DNA of 64,000 bases, from assembly GCF_900176635.1 (NCBI RefSeq), contig NZ_FXLN01000002.1, positions 124,001-188,000 on the forward strand, read 5' to 3'. The notes below the pieces were generated by a model. The model saw nothing but the letters and a program-made list of their open reading frames with translations. It made no database searches and had not been told where the DNA came from. This document shows, piece by piece, positions 24,719 through 33,562 of this stretch. Origin of the DNA: Clostridium merdae. Lineage in GTDB: Bacteria; Bacillota; Clostridia; Oscillospirales; Acutalibacteraceae. Position numbers and translations under genes: made by a program. Position 1 is the stretch's first letter. Each line of letters begins with the position of its first letter.

Positions 24719-25864
24719 TTGGCGGATAAAAGGGATTACTATGAGGTGATGGGGGTACCCAAAAATGCCTCAGATGATGAAATAAAAAAAGCGTACCGCA
24801 AACTGGCAAAGCAGTACCACCCCGATTTAAACCCGGGGGATAAGGCTGCGGAGGCAAACTTTAAAGAGGTTAATGAGGCCTACGAGGTTTTGTCTGATAA
24901 AGAGAAAAAAGCGCGGTACGACCAGTTTGGCCATGCGGGTGTAGACCCGAACTTTGGCGGAGGCCCCGGTGGCAGCCCCTTTGATGGCGACATTGATTTG
25001 GGCGATATTTTCAACAGCTTTTTTGGCGGTGGTTTTGGTGCAGGGCGCAGTGCAAACCCCAATGCGCCACGGCGCGGGCGTGATGCACAGGCATCCGTTA
25101 CCATCTCGTTTGAAGAGGCCGCGAAAGGCGTTAAAAAGCAAGTTTCTTATCAAAGAATTGAATCGTGCCAGTCTTGCGGCGGTTCCGGCGCAGAGAGCGG
25201 TACCGAGACAAAAACCTGCCCACAGTGCAGTGGCACTGGTCAAGTGCGGGTTAGCCAGCGCACTCCGTTCGGCGTAGTGCAAACCAGCCGCGGGTGTGAC
25301 CGATGCGGCGGTAAGGGTAAAATTATTGACCACCCATGCCATTCTTGCAGCGGCACGGGGAGAGTTAGAAAAACAAAAACGCTCGAAATCACCATACCTG
25401 CCGGTATTGATGATGGGCAGACCTTAAACGTGGGCGGCCATGGCGATGCCGGAACAAACGGCGGACCCTCGGGCGATTTGCACGTGTATGTCACCGTTCG
25501 TCCCCATGCCATTTTTGAGCGCCGTGGGAACGATGTTTGGTGCGAAATGCCCATTACATTTACGCAGGCAACCTTGGGCGCAGAGGTCATTGTGCCTACT
25601 TTGGATGGTAAGGTAAGCTACCAAGTGCATGACGGCACACAGCCGGGCGATGTATTTAAGCTGCGCGGCAAGGGAATCTCGAACATTCATGGCCGCGGAC
25701 GCGGCGACCAGTATGTGCGCGTAACGATTGAAGTGCCGAAGAACCTGACGGAACGCCAGAAAGAGATTCTACGGGAGTTCGACAGCACGGGCGACGAGCG
25801 CAACTACCAAAAGCGCAAAACCTTCTTCGATAAGATTAAAAACTTATTCGATGCAGAAAAATAA
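24719..25864 (+). CDS. dnaJ: Chaperone DnaJ (Hsp40)
   Basis: A 381-residue type I Hsp40. The J domain carries HPD at 34-36. A Gly/Phe-rich linker is followed by four zinc-binding CxxCxGxG repeats (CQSCGGSG, CPQCSGTG, CDRCGGKG, CHSCSGTG) and the substrate-binding C-terminal domain. It starts with TTG at 24719, nine bases after GGGAG. Last gene of the CIRCE operon; stimulates DnaK ATPase and delivers substrates. Confidence 0.97.
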   Translation: MADKRDYYEVMGVPKNASDDEIKKAYRKLAKQYHPDLNPGDKAAEANFKEVNEAYEVLSDKEKKARYDQFGHAGVDPNFGGGPGGSPFDGDIDLGDIFNSFFGGGFGAGRSANPNAPRRGRDAQASVTISFEEAAKGVKKQVSYQRIESCQSCGGSGAESGTETKTCPQCSGTGQVRVSQRTPFGVVQTSRGCDRCGGKGKIIDHPCHSCSGTGRVRKTKTLEITIPAGIDDGQTLNVGGHGDAGTNGGPSGDLHVYVTVRPHAIFERRGNDVWCEMPITFTQATLGAEVIVPTLDGKVSYQVHDGTQPGDVFKLRGKGISNIHGRGRGDQYVRVTIEVPKNLTERQKEILREFDSTGDERNYQKRKTFFDKIKNLFDAEK

Positions 25865-25882
25865 TCTGTTATGGTAGTTTAT

Positions 25883-25914
25883 AAAAAGGACTCCGCTTTC
25901 GCGGAGTCCTTTTT
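25883..25914 (+). terminator. Intrinsic terminator of the heat-shock operon
   Basis: AAAAAGGACTCCGC pairs perfectly with GCGGAGTCCTTTTT around TTTC. Confidence 0.95.
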
Positions 25915-26128
25915 CATACCATTTACAGAAATTCTATTGTTTCTATTAGATATAAACATATATTAAAATTTAATTATATGTAACAAAATATATTATTAAA
26001 ACGTTATATATATGAAAGCATCTTTTATATTTAGTTTAATTTTTTAAGAATAATGGAAGGGGGAAGTTTAATCTAAGGCGCTTTCATAATATGAAAATAG
26101 AGACTTAGAATGTAAAGGAGTTTGTAAA

Positions 26129-26686
26129 ATGAAAAAGTTAATGAGTTTTGCACTAGCACTTACCATGATGATGAGTTTATTTGCCATGCCCGCTTTTGCT
26201 ACGACTACGGCAAATCAAGACGGAAAAGAGGAGTTGCATACACAATCTTTTACAGTATACTTTTATAAAGATGGATCTACAATTAAACAAGATAATAAGC
26301 AAGGCAATAATAAAAATTTTGTTGTAGCACAAGCAGGAAAATTAAATGAAGTGCTTGGATCTGCTACTGTAACTATTACAAGAAGAGAAAGCGGAAAATG
26401 CTATATGAGTTGGGATGCTTATAGCTATGGTGGCTACTTTATTAAGGAAGCGAAAGTTAAATTATTATGCAAAAAGAGTGGCTTTGGAGGACAAACTTAC
26501 TATAATAAAGAAAATAGTAAAAAGGGAAAGGGAGTAACTAGTACAGAAGTAAGTGGATACACTGATACATTTGGAGTGCTGAATTCCACAAACGTCATCT
26601 ACGGAATTAGTAATTTTAATATGACATTTCATAACTATAAAGGAACTGTAAAGGCTTATAATCAAATGTGGGAAACGACAGTATAA
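26129..26686 (+). CDS. Secreted protein of unknown function
   Basis: A 185-residue protein with a clear Sec signal peptide (MKKLMSFALALTMMMSLFAM, cleavage probably after AFA at about residue 25). The mature part is hydrophilic, rich in Lys, Asn, Tyr and Gly, with two Cys (in GKCYMS and LLCKK) that could form a disulfide, and it looks beta-rich. AAAGGAG lies eight bases before the ATG. I recognise no family. It opens an AT-rich stretch of short, orphan genes whose base composition differs visibly from dnaJ and secA on either side, suggesting acquired or fast-evolving DNA. Confidence 0.8.
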   Translation: MKKLMSFALALTMMMSLFAMPAFATTTANQDGKEELHTQSFTVYFYKDGSTIKQDNKQGNNKNFVVAQAGKLNEVLGSATVTITRRESGKCYMSWDAYSYGGYFIKEAKVKLLCKKSGFGGQTYYNKENSKKGKGVTSTEVSGYTDTFGVLNSTNVIYGISNFNMTFHNYKGTVKAYNQMWETTV

Positions 26687-26690
26687 AACT

Positions 26691-26972
26691 ATGAAAAAAA
26701 GTTTGTTATTTAAAATTCTATTATTTTTTGTTGCGGCACTTTCTATATTTTCTGCTGCATTCCTGATTTATTCTCACTATTTTTTGAAAGATGTTTTCTT
26801 CAGTTTAATGGACGGCCCTACCTCTATTTTAACTGCCAACGGAGCCCCGATTTTTCAGGATTTACTCCGTTTTGATTTTTCCGTTCCATTGGGTGTTGTG
26901 ATTCTGTTAGCTGCACCGATTGTTGTTGGAATAATCACATATCGTATGGGAAAAGAAAAAGGCAAGTCGTAA
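26691..26972 (+). CDS. Small two-pass membrane protein, unknown function
   Basis: A 93-residue protein with hydrophobic segments at about 8-28 and 64-84 and a basic C-terminal tail (RMGKEKGKS). It starts four bases after the stop of the secreted protein with no strong ribosome-binding site of its own, so translation is likely coupled. An export, processing or immunity role for its neighbour is possible but not supported by any motif. Confidence 0.65.
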   Translation: MKKSLLFKILLFFVAALSIFSAAFLIYSHYFLKDVFFSLMDGPTSILTANGAPIFQDLLRFDFSVPLGVVILLAAPIVVGIITYRMGKEKGKS

Positions 26973-27321
26973 AATAGAGTAATTTTAATGCAATATAGGA
27001 AAATTCTGTAACAAAACAGGTACGAAAATCGTTATATAAAGTGAAGGCATTATTGGCAAAGATTTGATAATTATGTTTTGGAAAAGGAGGTTAATTTGGC
27101 TTAAGATTAAGCTACTGTTGCTGTTAGCTCAATCGAATTAAGTTTGTGAAAACATAAAAAGGCTTCGCGCAGGCGAAGCCTTTTTGATTTCTATATATAA
27201 ACTCATTACCCAAAAGAAGTATTAAACTAAAAATATTGATATATATGTAAATCTGTTATATAATTATTATAAACTATAATATTGTGATTCTACTTTATAG
27301 TACTAAAGGAGTGGTTAATTC
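26973..27321 (+). other. Gene-poor AT-rich spacer
   Basis: I see no convincing gene here. A 22-codon frame from an ATG at 27073 to 27141 is rich in Leu/Lys but has no ribosome-binding site. GGAGG at about 27086 leads to a TTG frame that stops after two codons, which looks like a decayed gene start. An intrinsic terminator lies at 27156-27185, and the last 100 bases are AT-rich promoter-like sequence for the gene at 27322. Confidence 0.6.
27156..27185 (+). terminator. Intrinsic terminator in the small-protein island
   Basis: AAAAAGGCTTCGC pairs with GCGAAGCCTTTTT around GCAG. It ends the transcript of the 26129-26972 gene pair. Confidence 0.92.
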
Positions 27322-27630
27322 ATGGATAAAACCTTGCAAAAGCAATGGCATCTGTTAGCATATCTTTTTATTATCTATGCGGTACTCTCCAGCACATATC
27401 GCATCTTAAAAGCGATGGCTGTGGTTAACTTGGCGATTTTAAAGACATTTTTGTTATGGCCGCCAATCATTTTGCTCTGTGCAATTCTTATTTTTTTCTT
27501 ATGGCTTACAAAGAAGAGCGGACCCGACTGGAAAAAGTATACGCAAGAAAAACGGTTTGTTCAGCTTTTCTTTATGATTGGCTTAGGCTTGGCGTTTGTT
27601 AGCGGAATAATTGCAGATTATTTTATTTAG
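27322..27630 (+). CDS. Small three-pass membrane protein, unknown function
   Basis: A 102-residue protein with hydrophobic segments at about 11-27, 38-63 and 81-100 and a basic central loop (KKSGPDWKKYTQEKR). The ATG at 27322 follows AAAGGAG by about ten bases, a good site. No recognisable domain. It shares the AT-rich composition and size of the other island genes. Confidence 0.7.
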   Translation: MDKTLQKQWHLLAYLFIIYAVLSSTYRILKAMAVVNLAILKTFLLWPPIILLCAILIFFLWLTKKSGPDWKKYTQEKRFVQLFFMIGLGLAFVSGIIADYFI

Positions 27631-27783
27631 CTTAATTGGCGTTGCGAAATAAAGAATTGTTAAAGGGCGTATTGCTATATTTTTCATATTAGTTTGCATC
27701 GGGTTTATTTCTACACCATTGTTTTTATTTGTGTAACCAGTTTGATACATCAAACAAGTTTAAATGAGAAAGAGAGATGAAAT

Positions 27784-28023
27784 ATGAAAAAGAAATATAT
27801 TTTTCTAGGCGTCATGGTGATACTCGGTATACTCATTGGGCTTTCTTATCCTGTATTTCATGTTAGCTTGCAAACGGCTAAAACTTTTCTTTATCTGTAT
27901 TTGATCGTAATTCTAGCAGTCAATGCAGTAAAATCTTTTCGCGAGAAAAAAATGGATAGCGCAGTAATGAACCTGTTACCTATATTGCTTGCATTATGGT
28001 TTATGACTCGGCAGTACATGTAA
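27784..28023 (+). CDS. Small membrane protein, unknown function
   Basis: A 79-residue protein with hydrophobic stretches at about 4-24, 30-48 and 61-76. The ATG at 27784 has a modest GAGAGATG site. No family recognised. The downstream short frames at 28061 and 28144 probably share its transcript. Confidence 0.6.
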   Translation: MKKKYIFLGVMVILGILIGLSYPVFHVSLQTAKTFLYLYLIVILAVNAVKSFREKKMDSAVMNLLPILLALWFMTRQYM

Positions 28024-28060
28024 AAAGAGTCTCTGCTATTAATGAAAGAAGGGAAATGTT

Positions 28061-28129
28061 ATGAAAAAGGAATTTTGGTATAGAATTCAACAGTATATGC
28101 TCAGTGTATGCCCACTTTACTTACGGTAG
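28061..28129 (+). pseudogene. 22-codon remnant resembling the start of the next gene
   Basis: After an AGAAGGG site the ATG at 28061 encodes MKKEFWYRIQQYMLSVCPLY before a stop at 28127. Its opening follows the pattern of the next protein, MKKEYWLGIQNEIL (MKKE-aromatic-W-x2-IQ-x3-L), so it looks like a truncated duplicate. It could instead be a short leader translated ahead of the gene at 28144, whose ribosome-binding site overlaps the remnant's stop codon. Confidence 0.5.
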
Positions 28130-28143
28130 GAGGGAATATTGTT

Positions 28144-28437
28144 TTGAAAAAAGAGTATTGGCTTGGAATACAAAATGAAATATTGGAAGAAAAGGGAATT
28201 TACAAACTATGGTTTTTTATATTTATCGTTTGCTTTGCTATACGGGGTGACCCACGTTACGGTGCAGTATTTTATTATTTACTACCTCTGGCCTTCTCTA
28301 TTTTATCATTGGTTTTTTTGGCAGTGATATGGCATGTATGCAAGAAGGAAAGGTCACCAAAACAGAACCGAGAAATATTATCCTATATTATTATGTTTTT
28401 GATAGGAGCTGGCATCTCTATTTATGGCATCCTGTAA
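28144..28437 (+). CDS. Small three-pass membrane protein, unknown function
   Basis: A 97-residue protein starting with TTG at 28144, nine bases after a strong AGGAGGG that overlaps the stop codon of the 22-codon frame upstream. Hydrophobic segments lie at about 20-32, 43-65 and 79-96. The upstream in-frame ATG at 28108 is rejected because it precedes that site. No family recognised. A strong terminator follows at once. Confidence 0.65.
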   Translation: MKKEYWLGIQNEILEEKGIYKLWFFIFIVCFAIRGDPRYGAVFYYLLPLAFSILSLVFLAVIWHVCKKERSPKQNREILSYIIMFLIGAGISIYGIL

Positions 28438-28447
28438 AACATTCAAA

Positions 28448-28500
28448 ACCCGGCCTGTATCCGTGTGTTTTAGCGGATATAAGCCGGGTATCTTTCTTCT
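28448..28500 (+). terminator. Intrinsic terminator of the small-protein island
   Basis: ACCCGGC pairs with GCCGGGT, enclosing TATCCG/CGGATA, with a T/C-rich tail. It may serve the convergent gene at 28511-28645 less well, as that side lacks a T run. Confidence 0.8.
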
Positions 28501-28510
28501 TTTAAGCAAA

Positions 28511-28645
28511 TTACTTATTTTTATCAATGTAAATATTGAGTGCCTTTATCCCTCTTAGTCCAAAGCCAATTGCCGTAAGGTAAAGGAAGATGCGGAGAAA
28601 CGATTCGATTCCCGCCAAAGAAGATATCCATAAAATCGAATTCAT
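28511..28645 (-). CDS. 44-residue membrane protein on the minus strand
   Basis: The frame MNSILWISSLAGIESFLRIF continues to a basic tail ending IDKNK. The ATG at 28645 lies behind GGGAGG with normal spacing. It has one long hydrophobic helix and a charged C-terminus (RGIKALNIYIDKNK). It is short enough to be missed by routine gene finding, but the start signals and amphipathic design support translation. It is convergent with the island genes and divergent from secA. Small membrane peptides of this kind include type I toxins and regulators; no function is assigned. Confidence 0.55.
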   Translation of the reverse strand: MNSILWISSLAGIESFLRIFLYLTAIGFGLRGIKALNIYIDKNK

Positions 28646-28908
28646 AGTAAAACCTCCCATTCCATGTTAAATAACAGAATACTTTTGCATTATATATACC
28701 ATTTTAAAGAGAAAAACACAACGCTAAAAAAGGTAAAATAAACCAGTGGAGGAAAAAGGAAATGGCTCTCTAGCTGGCAGAAACTGTTTGTTTACACAAT
28801 CTTCTTTTTTTTTAGCGCGCTCTATGCTATAATATGAACCGTATAAATGCGAAGATCATCATGCGAAACAGGTGCCGTTTCGCTTTAAATTGTGTTGAGG
28901 TGAAGACG

Positions 28909-31653
28909 ATGAATATTTTGGCCAAGTTCTTTGGTAATTACAGCAAGCGCGAGCTGAAACGAATTCAGCCCCTTTGCGATGCTGTTCTGGCGTTAGAGGA
29001 AAAATATAAAGCCATGTCAGACGCCGAACTCAAAGCGCAGACCGCTGCGCTGAAAGAAAGGCTTGCAAATGGCGAAACGCTGGACGATATCCTACCTGAT
29101 GCGTTTGCCGTTTGCCGAGAGGGTTCTGCCCGTATTCTAGAGATGCGGCACTTCCCGGTACAGATTATTGGCGGCATCGTGCTGCACCAAGGGCGCATTA
29201 GTGAAATGAAAACCGGTGAGGGTAAAACCTTGGTGGCAACGCTACCGGCTTACCTGAATGCACTGTCCGGCAAGGGTGTGCATGTAGTTACCGTCAACGA
29301 TTACTTGGCTCGCCGTGACTCAGAATGGATGGGCAAGGTATTCCGTTTCCTAGGTCTTACCGTCGGGCTCATTGTTCACGATATGGACAATGATCAGCGC
29401 AAGGCTGCCTATGAGGCAGACATCACGTATGGCACCAACAACGAGATGGGCTTTGATTACCTACGCGATAACATGGTCATTTATAAAGAGAATAAGGTTC
29501 AGCGCGGCCATAACTACGCCATCGTCGATGAGGTGGACTCCATCCTCATTGATGAAGCCCGCACGCCCTTAATTATCTCTGGTCAAGGGGATAAATCAAC
29601 GGATCTTTACACACATGCGGACCGTTTTGCGAAAAAGCTTAAAATGATTCGTGTAGCCGAGCTGGACGAAAAAGAGGATAACGATGAGCTGTATAAGGAA
29701 TACGATTACATTGTAAATGAAAAGCTGAAAACAGCCTCCCTTACCCCTGAGGGTGTGAAAAAAGCGGAGCAGTTCTTTAGTATTGAAAATTTAACCGATG
29801 CGGATAACCTTACAATTCAGCACCACATTAATCAGGCAATAAAGGCAAACGGTGTTATGCGTAGCGATATTGACTACGTTGTCAAAGACGGCGAGGTCAT
29901 TATTGTTGATGAATTTACCGGACGTTTGATGAATGGTCGCCGTTACAACGAGGGCTTACACCAGGCGATTGAAGCAAAAGAGGGCGTGGAGGTTGCTAGA
30001 GAAAGCAAAACACTGGCTACTATCACATTCCAGAACTACTTCCGCTTGTACACAAAGCTCTCCGGTATGACCGGTACGGCGATGACCGAGGAAGAGGAAT
30101 TCCGTGAGATTTATAAGCTGGACGTTGTGGAGATTCCCACAAACCGTTCTCTTGCTCGTGAGGATTTGCCGGATGTTGTGTATAAAACAGAAAAGGCTAA
30201 GTTCGATGCCGTGATTGAAGATGTGGAGGAGCACTACAAAAAGGGACAACCTGTTTTGGTTGGTACCATCTCCATTGAAAAATCTGAAATTCTTAGCGGT
30301 ATGCTTAAGCGACGCGGCGTAAAGCACGAGGTTCTTAATGCGAAGTACCATGAAAAGGAAGCAGAGATTGTTGCGCAGGCCGGTAAAAAGGGTGCGGTAA
30401 CTATCGCAACCAACATGGCTGGTCGTGGTACCGATATTATGCTTGGTGGTAACGCCGAGTATATGGCAAAGTCTGAAATGCGCCGCATGGGCTTCTCAGA
30501 AGAACTGATTAGTGAATCCACCGCATATTCCGATACTCAGGATCCCGAGATTTTAGAGGCTCGCAAAACCTATGTGGAGCTGAATGAAAAATACAAAGAG
30601 CAGATTCGCCCAATTGCCGAAGAGGTTCGTTCCTTGGGCGGCCTGTATATCATTGGTACCGAGCGCCATGAATCCCGCCGTATTGATAACCAGCTGCGTG
30701 GTCGTGCCGGTCGTCAGGGAGACCCCGGTAAAAGCCGGTTCTTCATCTCGCTGGAAGACGATTTAATGCGTTTGTTCGGCGGTGAGCGTATCTCGAACCT
30801 GATGGATTCCCTCAAGGTGGAAGAGGATATGCCTATTGAAGCGGGCATGCTCTCAAAAACCATTGAAAGCGCCCAGCGCAAGGTGGAAGGCCGTAACTTT
30901 GGTATTCGTAAAAACGTTCTGCAATACGACGATGTTATGAACCGTCAGCGTGAGGTTATCTACAAGCAACGTGACCAAGTACTGGATGGTGAGAACATTC
31001 GCGGCCAAATCATTACCATGATTGAGCAAGCGATTGATACCAATATTAAGCGTTACCTGCCAGAAGACCAGCTGCATGACGATTGGGATTTCAAGGGACT
31101 GCGCGACCACTATATGGGTTGGCTCCTAAAGCCAGAGGACTTGGATTTCTCCCCGGAAGAGCTAGAGGATTTGGACCCCGAATATGTAAAGAACGAGCTG
31201 CTGCAAATTGCAAACCGCATGTACGAGCAGCGTGAAAAAGAATATAGCCCTGAAATTGTGCGCGAACTGGAGCGTGTAATTCTGCTCAAGAACGTAGACG
31301 TTCTCTGGATGGATCATATTGATGCCATGGAAGAGCTGCAGCGTGGTATTCGCTTGCGTGCGTATGCTCAGCGTGACCCGGTTGTTGAGTACCGTATGGA
31401 AGGCTTCGATATGTTCGATGCGATGATTTCACAAATTCGTGAAAATACGGCTCGCATGATGCTGACCGTACGCCTGCAAACACAGGAAGAGCCGAAACGC
31501 GAAGAGGTGGCAAAGCCCACCATGGCGACCGGTGCGGGTGACGGCAGTGAAGAGAATCACCCCGTCGTAAACGGCAGTAAGGTCGGCAGAAACGACCCCT
31601 GCCCCTGCGGAAGCGGTAAAAAGTATAAAAAGTGCTGTGGGAAAGACGAATAA
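28909..31653 (+). CDS. secA: Protein translocase ATPase SecA
   Basis: A 914-residue SecA. The motor has MKTGEGKT (100-107) and DEVD (207-210), with TIATNMAGRGTDIMLGG and RGRAGRQGDPG in the second motor domain. The preprotein cross-linking, helical scaffold and wing regions follow, and the C-terminal SEC-C zinc tail is CPCGSGKKYKKCC (898-910). I chose the ATG at 28909 behind GAGGTGAAG over the frame opening at 28834. A consensus TATAAT sits at 28828-28833, but no good -35 box precedes it. SecA drives secretion through SecYEG at the membrane. Confidence 0.98.
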   Translation: MNILAKFFGNYSKRELKRIQPLCDAVLALEEKYKAMSDAELKAQTAALKERLANGETLDDILPDAFAVCREGSARILEMRHFPVQIIGGIVLHQGRISEMKTGEGKTLVATLPAYLNALSGKGVHVVTVNDYLARRDSEWMGKVFRFLGLTVGLIVHDMDNDQRKAAYEADITYGTNNEMGFDYLRDNMVIYKENKVQRGHNYAIVDEVDSILIDEARTPLIISGQGDKSTDLYTHADRFAKKLKMIRVAELDEKEDNDELYKEYDYIVNEKLKTASLTPEGVKKAEQFFSIENLTDADNLTIQHHINQAIKANGVMRSDIDYVVKDGEVIIVDEFTGRLMNGRRYNEGLHQAIEAKEGVEVARESKTLATITFQNYFRLYTKLSGMTGTAMTEEEEFREIYKLDVVEIPTNRSLAREDLPDVVYKTEKAKFDAVIEDVEEHYKKGQPVLVGTISIEKSEILSGMLKRRGVKHEVLNAKYHEKEAEIVAQAGKKGAVTIATNMAGRGTDIMLGGNAEYMAKSEMRRMGFSEELISESTAYSDTQDPEILEARKTYVELNEKYKEQIRPIAEEVRSLGGLYIIGTERHESRRIDNQLRGRAGRQGDPGKSRFFISLEDDLMRLFGGERISNLMDSLKVEEDMPIEAGMLSKTIESAQRKVEGRNFGIRKNVLQYDDVMNRQREVIYKQRDQVLDGENIRGQIITMIEQAIDTNIKRYLPEDQLHDDWDFKGLRDHYMGWLLKPEDLDFSPEELEDLDPEYVKNELLQIANRMYEQREKEYSPEIVRELERVILLKNVDVLWMDHIDAMEELQRGIRLRAYAQRDPVVEYRMEGFDMFDAMISQIRENTARMMLTVRLQTQEEPKREEVAKPTMATGAGDGSEENHPVVNGSKVGRNDPCPCGSGKKYKKCCGKDE

Positions 31654-31690
31654 TTCGAAAGAATACTTTCTGGATTTACAAACAGCCACT

Positions 31691-31723
31691 AAAAAAGACT
31701 TGCCTTTCTGGCAAGTCTTTTTT
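31691..31723 (+). terminator. Intrinsic terminator of secA
   Basis: AAAAAAGACTTGCC pairs with GGCAAGTCTTTTTT around a five-base loop. Confidence 0.95.
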
Positions 31724-31957
31724 ATAATCGCAAACATGCTGCTCCCAACTCTACGATTCATAAATGGTATGAATTGAATCAACAAACAGAAAGAGGAATT
31801 CAAGAAATCAATTATGAAAAATAATAGCCATACTTCGTTACGGACATAAAGAGTAATGTTCGTTTTATAACGTGCGATTTTGAATTATTTTGAAATTTTT
31901 TCATATAAAGCACAAAAACTATTGCATTATTTTTATTTATCAGTATAATTTATAATA

Positions 31958-32082
31958 GATACCGGATAAGGGATGCTTTCTATTCCAGCCCCCTCTAGTT
32001 GGAATACCCACCGGTCTTCGTTTGATTACTCTCTCTTTTTTAATACCAAGGCGCCGCTTAGCGGCGCCTTGGTATTTTTTTA
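31958..32082 (+). ncRNA. Candidate small RNA downstream of secA
   Basis: Two overlapping -10 candidates (TATAAT at 31944 and 31951, the first with TTGCAT 16 bases upstream) precede a structured segment. ACCGG (31961) pairs with CCGGT about 45 bases on, and the inner stem is TATTCCA/TGGAATA. A pyrimidine-rich stretch leads to an exceptionally strong terminator at 32042-32082, with a perfect 16-bp stem, three-base loop and six or more T residues. No coding frame exists in the transcript, and the only neighbour on this side is the convergent PH-domain gene. I cannot assign it to a known RNA family. Confidence 0.45.
32042..32082 (+). terminator. Very strong intrinsic terminator, 16-bp perfect stem
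   Basis: AATACCAAGGCGCCGC pairs perfectly with its complement around TTA, with T runs on the plus strand. The A residues on the other side are few, so it mainly serves plus-strand transcripts, although the stem lies just past the end of the minus-strand gene at 32108. Confidence 0.9.
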
Positions 32083-32107
32083 TCCATCTTCAGTAATATC
32101 TTTGCTT

Positions 32108-33562
32108 TTATAACTGCTTGCTTTCACTTTCCTCAGGTACAAAACGAAACTTCTCAATATCGCTCAGGCGAAAATGGCGTAAATCAAAGCAGGCTCCCTT
32201 TTCCGTACCAATACATAGCCGCACTTGGCAGCGCCCGCTTCGTTTTTGGAAAGGGTTTTGGCGTATCACAACAATTTGTACCGCGCGTTTGGGAACCACC
32301 GCGGTAAACAATTGATCTTTAATATAGCCGCAAGCAGTAATGTGTGTGCTATCTTCCGCCAAAAAGGTATTGCGGTATGCGGCAAGGCGGAGCAGCAGAT
32401 AATAAAGTGGGAAAGCGAACAAGAACAAAATGAGTGGTGAAAACAAGGGTAGATAGCGAACAAATAATAAATACAGAACCAAAATGCCCCCAGCATTTAG
32501 CAGAGGAGAAAGCAGAAAGCTAAACAATGAATTTTTGGAAGGCCGAATCACGCTCATTCCTTCTCTTGAGAAAAAATAAGGGGATTCCTTTGGGTAAAAG
32601 CGAGCAAGGTGATGCCGTAACTCAGGCGTGGTAGCCGCAGCCATTAGCAGGCTTCGGTCTCCCTTTTCTTTGCCGGAACCAATGGTGTGCAGGTATACGG
32701 AGGATAGGTGAAACAGGCGCATCATAAGGGTTTGCCGTATTGCAACGGCTCGTATGGCCTGGTTGGTGAGCAGTTGGCGGCTGCGAAAAATCATCCCCCG
32801 TGAGATCATCGTTCCAGTGGGACATACCCCTGCGGTAAAGAAGGCATAACGAAAAAATTGAACAAGAAAAGCGCAGAACCACCCCAATGCCATTAGCCAA
32901 CCAACAATTGCAACCGTAGGAGGTAGCCCCCAAGCCATAAGCCGCTCCGTTTGGTTTACATTATCGTAAATACCGTAAAGCCGCTGTGTGAGCTCATCCC
33001 CTAAAATCTTGCTTGCCCGGTTAAATAAGATACCGATTAATAATAAGCCGGATGCCGGGTTTGACCATGATATTGCCATAAGAACCACACGAATTGAGCT
33101 GGCAGCATATCGGTGTGAAATCTCTTCGCGCAATTGCTGCCACCAAAGTAACGGTGCTTTCTTAGGCAGCAACAAGGTAAGGCTTGGCTTTTTTGCATTG
33201 GCGGCAGGGCTATCGAGCATCACCTGCGCCGCTCCAAAGAGATCTAATATCGGATTAAGACGAAGAAAAACCGAAGCAACACAATCTGCCGGGAGTATTT
33301 TTTGCTTCTGGAAAAACAACCCGCTTTTCCAATACAATATGGAGAGGCTGCGCCCGTTTTCTTCTACGGCCGTTACTCCGTAACCGCAGCTTAGGTATTG
33401 AAAATAAGCAATCCCTACAATCCCTACTACGCTGGGTAGGCTGCTCCAGGCCACCTCCGAAAACGGTGCCAGAAAAATAGCTTGCAATATTGGGAAAATC
33501 AAAAGGAAGAAGAAGCGCGACAGATACGTCCATAAGGTAACAATATGGGGTCGTTTAGTCAT
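32108..33562 (-). CDS. YdbT-like membrane protein with bacterial PH domains
   Basis: A 484-residue protein of the YdbT type. Paired membrane helices (about 10-55, 155-175, 210-235, 345-385) alternate with soluble bPH2-type domains, recognisable by the phrases YGVTAVEENGRSLSILYWKSGLF and TGTMISRGMIFRSRQLL, each followed by an I-R/Q-A-V-x-I/V strand. The ATG at 33562 follows AGGAGG; the frame opening at 33577 would start upstream of that site. It overlaps the end of the YdbS-like gene by eight bases, so the two form a unit as in Bacillus, where ydbS-ydbT belong to the SigW envelope-stress regulon and affect resistance to membrane-active bacteriocins. Confidence 0.82.
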   Translation of the reverse strand: MTKRPHIVTLWTYLSRFFFLLIFPILQAIFLAPFSEVAWSSLPSVVGIVGIAYFQYLSCGYGVTAVEENGRSLSILYWKSGLFFQKQKILPADCVASVFLRLNPILDLFGAAQVMLDSPAANAKKPSLTLLLPKKAPLLWWQQLREEISHRYAASSIRVVLMAISWSNPASGLLLIGILFNRASKILGDELTQRLYGIYDNVNQTERLMAWGLPPTVAIVGWLMALGWFCAFLVQFFRYAFFTAGVCPTGTMISRGMIFRSRQLLTNQAIRAVAIRQTLMMRLFHLSSVYLHTIGSGKEKGDRSLLMAAATTPELRHHLARFYPKESPYFFSREGMSVIRPSKNSLFSFLLSPLLNAGGILVLYLLFVRYLPLFSPLILFLFAFPLYYLLLRLAAYRNTFLAEDSTHITACGYIKDQLFTAVVPKRAVQIVVIRQNPFQKRSGRCQVRLCIGTEKGACFDLRHFRLSDIEKFRFVPEESESKQL

